Of a DNA stretch of 64,000 nucleotides, positions 61,177-64,000 are shown one piece after another (position 1 is the first letter of the stretch; each line of letters begins with the position of its first letter). The stretch lies in NCBI RefSeq assembly GCF_014648675.1, contig NZ_BMRO01000003.1, forward strand, positions 62,001-126,000, written 5' to 3'. The stretch comes from Actinomadura livida. GTDB lineage: Bacteria > Actinomycetota > Actinomycetes > Streptosporangiales > Streptosporangiaceae. The notes under the pieces were generated by a model. The model was given only the letters and a program-made list of their open reading frames with translations. It ran no database searches and was not told where the DNA came from. Position numbers and translations under genes: made by a program.

Positions 61177-63015
61177 TCACCTTAGCGGGCGCACACCCCT
61201 CGGACGGGACGCCTCGCGCCGCTCGTAAGCCCTGTCGCGGCCTTGGTCGTAGCCGCGCTCGTAGGCGCGGTCGATGAACGCGCGCAGGCCCTCGGCGCCG
61301 TGCGCGGGGCACGTCCAGGCGCCGTCGACCTCGACCAGCCGGACACCGGGCAGGTCGAGCCAGCGCAGCACGCACTCCATCTCCTCGGCCGTGGCGCCCG
61401 CCGACGGCGGCTCGCCGAGCGCGACGCCGCCGGGCGCCTCGCCGGCGGGCGGGAAGACCGTCTCGGCGGTGGCGACGAGCGCGTCGACGTAGGGCCGGGG
61501 GTGGGCGCGGGGCGGGACCGTGCCGGCGGCGGCGAGCCGGCCGTAGCGCACGACCGCCAGCTCCCAGCCGCCGTCGAAGCCGGGGCGGGCGGCGACCAGC
61601 TCGGGCAGCCGGGCCAGCGCGGCGAGGCGCTGCCCGCGCGCGGCGGCGCGGACGAACGCGGCCAGCCGGTCGCGCTGGGCGGCGGCCTCCTCGTAGCGCA
61701 GTTCGGAGGCGAGCCGGTCGATGCGCACCTGCGCGGCGGCCACGACGGGCCGCACGTCGCCCTCCATGATGGAGCGGGCCGTCCCGGCGTGGACGGCGTA
61801 GGCGTCCGGGGATTCGCGGCCGTCGCAGGGCGCGCCGCAGCGGCCGATCTCGGCGAGCGCGCAGGCGCGGGTCTTGCCGCGCTCGACCAGCCGGAGCGTC
61901 AGCCGCTGGGTGCACTGGCGCAGCGGGACGGCCTCGTGCAGCGCCGCACGTGCTTCTTCCGCCTGGCGGCGCGACGAGATGGGCCCGAGGTAGCGGGCGC
62001 CGTCGGTGCGGCACTCGCGCACGATGGACAGCCGCGGGAACGGCTCCGCGGTCAGCTTCAGCCAGATGGCGCGCTCGGGGAACTTGGAGCGGCGGTTGTA
62101 GCGCGGCTTGTGCTCGGCGATCAGCCGCAGCTCGCGGACCTCGGCCTCCAGCCCGGTGGCGCACTCGATCGTGCGGACGTGCTCGGCGAGGCCGACCATC
62201 TCGCGGACGCGGCCCCGCGTCTCCGAGCCGGTGAAGTAGCTGCGCACGCGCGAGCGCAGGTCGCCGCTCTTGCCGACGTAGAGGACCTCGCCGGAGGCGT
62301 CCTCGAAGAGGTAGACGCCGGGCGTGCTCGGGACGCCGTCGGCCAGGTGGCGCTTGCGGCGCTGCTCCGGCGTGGGGGCCTTGGCGAAGCCGCGCATCTC
62401 CTCGAACGAGGTGACGTTGAAGGAGCCGAGCCGCTCGATGAGCCCGTGCAGGACCTCCACGGTGGCGCGGGCGTCGGCCAGCGCGCGGTGCGTCGGCTCG
62501 GTGGAGGTGCGGAAGAAGCGGGCGAGCGTGCCGAGCTTGCAGTTGGGCACCTCGTCCTTGGACAGGACGCGGCGGGCGAGGTCGACGGTGTCGACGACGG
62601 GGAACGCGGGCCAGGCGTAGCCGTGCTCGGCGCAGGCGGCCTTGAGGAAGCCGATGTCGAACGAGGCGTTGTGCGCGACGAGCACGCAGCCGCGCGCGAA
62701 CTCCAGGAACGCGGGCAGCACCGCCTCGATGCGCGGCGCGGCCGACACCATCGCCGTGGTGATCCCGGTCAGCGCCGTGATGAACGGCGGGACGGGTCCG
62801 CCGGGGTCGACCAGGGTGCCGAGCTCGCCGAGGTCCTCGCCGCCGCGGACCTTGACCGCGCCGATCTCGGTGATGGCGGAGTCGGCGGCCGAGCCGCCCG
62901 TCGTCTCCAGGTCGACCACCACGAAGGTGACCTCGGACAACGGGGTGCCCAGGTCGTCGAGGGTGCCCTGGACACCGGCCCGGGCACCGGCCGGGACACC
63001 GTGCGCAGCCGTCAT
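61177..63015 (-). CDS. DEDDh exonuclease fused to UvrC/Cho-like GIY-YIG endonuclease
   Basis: A 612-residue fusion. Residues about 25-190 form a DnaQ-like DEDDh 3'-5' exonuclease (VVDLETTGG, VAHNASFDIGFL, THRALADARATVEVL). Residues about 225-320 form a GIY-YIG nuclease (STPGVYLFEDASGEVLYVGKSG, SRVRSYF). A UvrC-like middle and UVR segment (RIDRLASELRYEEAAAQRDRL) follow, but the UvrC C-terminal RNase H-like nuclease is absent. It matches the Rv2191 type of mycobacteria. It likely acts in DNA repair, cutting near lesions like Cho. The ATG at 63015 is preferred; a GTG at 63039 is possible. Confidence 0.9.
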   Translation of the reverse strand: MTAAHGVPAGARAGVQGTLDDLGTPLSEVTFVVVDLETTGGSAADSAITEIGAVKVRGGEDLGELGTLVDPGGPVPPFITALTGITTAMVSAAPRIEAVLPAFLEFARGCVLVAHNASFDIGFLKAACAEHGYAWPAFPVVDTVDLARRVLSKDEVPNCKLGTLARFFRTSTEPTHRALADARATVEVLHGLIERLGSFNVTSFEEMRGFAKAPTPEQRRKRHLADGVPSTPGVYLFEDASGEVLYVGKSGDLRSRVRSYFTGSETRGRVREMVGLAEHVRTIECATGLEAEVRELRLIAEHKPRYNRRSKFPERAIWLKLTAEPFPRLSIVRECRTDGARYLGPISSRRQAEEARAALHEAVPLRQCTQRLTLRLVERGKTRACALAEIGRCGAPCDGRESPDAYAVHAGTARSIMEGDVRPVVAAAQVRIDRLASELRYEEAAAQRDRLAAFVRAAARGQRLAALARLPELVAARPGFDGGWELAVVRYGRLAAAGTVPPRAHPRPYVDALVATAETVFPPAGEAPGGVALGEPPSAGATAEEMECVLRWLDLPGVRLVEVDGAWTCPAHGAEGLRAFIDRAYERGYDQGRDRAYERREASRPRGVRPLR

Positions 63016-63159
63016 GAGCGCGACCGTAGAGGACGCCACCGACAGAAGCCCGGCCCGCTAGGGTTGGAGGGTGCCGGCGCGTCCCGCCGGGCGGGGGCCG
63101 CGGGACGGCTGGGGGAGCCCGGCGCGATCCGTCCGATCACGCGTTCGCCCTGGTTAGGC

Positions 63160-64000
63160 GTGGGCGGCTCGGGAAGACACAGCCCACCGGCGGCGAAGCC
63201 CGGAAGGAGCGGGATCATCGAGAACGGCCCCGGAGCGACGCCCGGCGACGAATTCGCGGAGGAGGCGGCCGCCCCGCCTCCCGGGGAGGAGCGCCTGAGC
63301 CGGCCGCTCCCCGGCGCCGTGCGGCAGCAGGTGGTCGAGGTCGCCGCCGAGCTGATCGGGGTCCTCCCGATCGAGGACGTCCCCGTCCCGCTGCGCCGCT
63401 TCGCGCGGTTCGAGCGCCGCAAGCGCGCCAAGCTGGCCGGGCAGCACATCGCCGCGGTGCTGGAGAAGGACGACGGCTTCCGGCGCCGCGTCGCCGAGCC
63501 GCTGCGCGAGACGCAGGCCGACCTGGTGGAGGCCGTCGAGGGCGGGGACGTGCCGCCCGCCGCGGACCCGGTGCGGGTCGCCGTGCTGGCCTACCTCCTG
63601 CGTCCCGAGGGGTGGACGGAGCTCGTGGAGGCCGCGCGCGAGGAGCTGGAACGCTCCGCGACGGCGTCCGAGGAGGAGCACGCCGCCCGCCGCGTCGCCG
63701 CGCTGAAGGACGAGCTGGCCGCCGCCCGGACCGCCCGCTCCGCGGAGGTCGACCGGCTGCGCGCCGAGCTGCGCGAGAGCAAGGCCGAGGTGGCCGAGCT
63801 GCGCCGCAAGCTGCACGAGGCGCGCACCAGGTACCGGGCGGCGGAGGAGCGGGCCGGCGCGGCCGCGCGGGAGGCCGAGCGGGAGCTGGCGGCGGCGCGC
63901 GAGTCGACCGCCGCGTCGGAGAAGGAGCTGCGCAAGCTGCGCGCCCGCGCGGCGCAGGCCGAGGCCGCGGCGGAGGCGGCCAAGCGGGCCGCGCGCGAGG
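63160..64000 (+). CDS. Coiled-coil (probably NYN domain) protein, 5' end uncertain, 3' end cut
   Basis: The reading frame is open to the window edge. After a short acidic lead it has a globular helical part (LPGAVRQQVVEVAAELIGVLP; PLRRFARFERRKRAKLAGQH; FRRRVAEPLRE). From about codon 160 on it is a long Glu/Arg/Ala coiled coil (AELRRKLHEARTRYRAAEER). This N-terminal arrangement is known from actinobacterial proteins that end in an NYN RNase domain; that part would lie beyond the window. The start is unclear: AAGGAG at 63204-63209 is followed in frame only by ATC codons at 63214 and 63217; the nearest standard in-frame start is GTG at 63160. Confidence 0.7.
   Translation, partial: MGGSGRHSPPAAKPGRSGIIENGPGATPGDEFAEEAAAPPPGEERLSRPLPGAVRQQVVEVAAELIGVLPIEDVPVPLRRFARFERRKRAKLAGQHIAAVLEKDDGFRRRVAEPLRETQADLVEAVEGGDVPPAADPVRVAVLAYLLRPEGWTELVEAAREELERSATASEEEHAARRVAALKDELAAARTARSAEVDRLRAELRESKAEVAELRRKLHEARTRYRAAEERAGAAAREAERELAAARESTAASEKELRKLRARAAQAEAAAEAAKRAARE

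Overview
The window is very GC-rich (third codon positions are nearly all G or C) and entirely chromosomal in character: no transposase, integrase, plasmid, rRNA or tRNA gene was found. It looks like a filamentous actinobacterium of the Streptosporangiales/Thermomonosporaceae type (Actinomadura-like). Evidence is the GTG/TTG starts, the cytochrome bcc (QcrCAB)-CtaE cluster with a di-heme QcrC, PimB-type phosphatidylinositol mannosylation, a PASTA kinase, MacRS and many actinobacteria-only families.

The order of several genes follows the Mycobacterium tuberculosis Rv2172c-Rv2196 neighbourhood (recalled, not searched): metF, polyprenyl synthetase, Rv2175c-like regulator, PknL-like kinase, DAHP synthase, plsC, SRPBCC protein, fadD15-like ligase, pimB, trpD, the UvrC-like exonuclease, ctaE and qcrCAB. 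Thiamine, redox, lipoprotein and transporter genes are interleaved.

Layout. 1-3.5 kb: CoA-transferase/alcohol dehydrogenase/aldehyde dehydrogenase operon, divergent from a GntR regulator across a perfect palindrome. 4-9.2 kb: SAV_6107-type HEPN gene behind a perfect LexA-box match, L,D-transpeptidase, YbaK, ArsC-like protein, GNAT, metF, polyprenyl synthetase. 9.3-12.6 kb: secreted GH3 enzyme, kinase remnant, 55-residue protein. 12.6-17.4 kb: thiE, Rv2175c-like protein, FAD reductase, TPP riboswitch-thiO-thiS-thiG. 17.5-21.4 kb: EamA transporter, PASTA kinase, endonuclease IV. 21.4-22 kb: 199-bp tandem repeats and strong hairpins. 22.2-25.8 kb: broken sodium:solute symporter with its small partner and a LytS/LytTR pair. 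25.9-30 kb: molybdopterin oxidoreductase, DAHP synthase behind an aromatic leader-peptide attenuator, EamA exporter behind a second leader-like ORF, DUF5954-like protein. 30-43.8 kb: thiI, phosphofructokinase with PPi-type residues, MacRS, plsC, glucokinase, several small conserved proteins, acyl-CoA ligase. 44-51.7 kb: DUF1996 lipoprotein, DUF4142 protein and a translationally coupled redox/cell-envelope operon. 51.7-64 kb: pimB, qcrB-qcrA-qcrC-ctaE, trpD, Lrp-like protein, rhomboid, exonuclease, and the start of a coiled-coil (probably NYN) protein.

The most interesting items are: the aromatic leader attenuator and a possible second one before an exporter; the LexA box on the HEPN gene; the NuoF-like/ferric-reductase operon lacking one Fe-S ligand; and a dispersed 0.2-kb repeat whose two copies both sit directly against the stop codon of a convergent gene.
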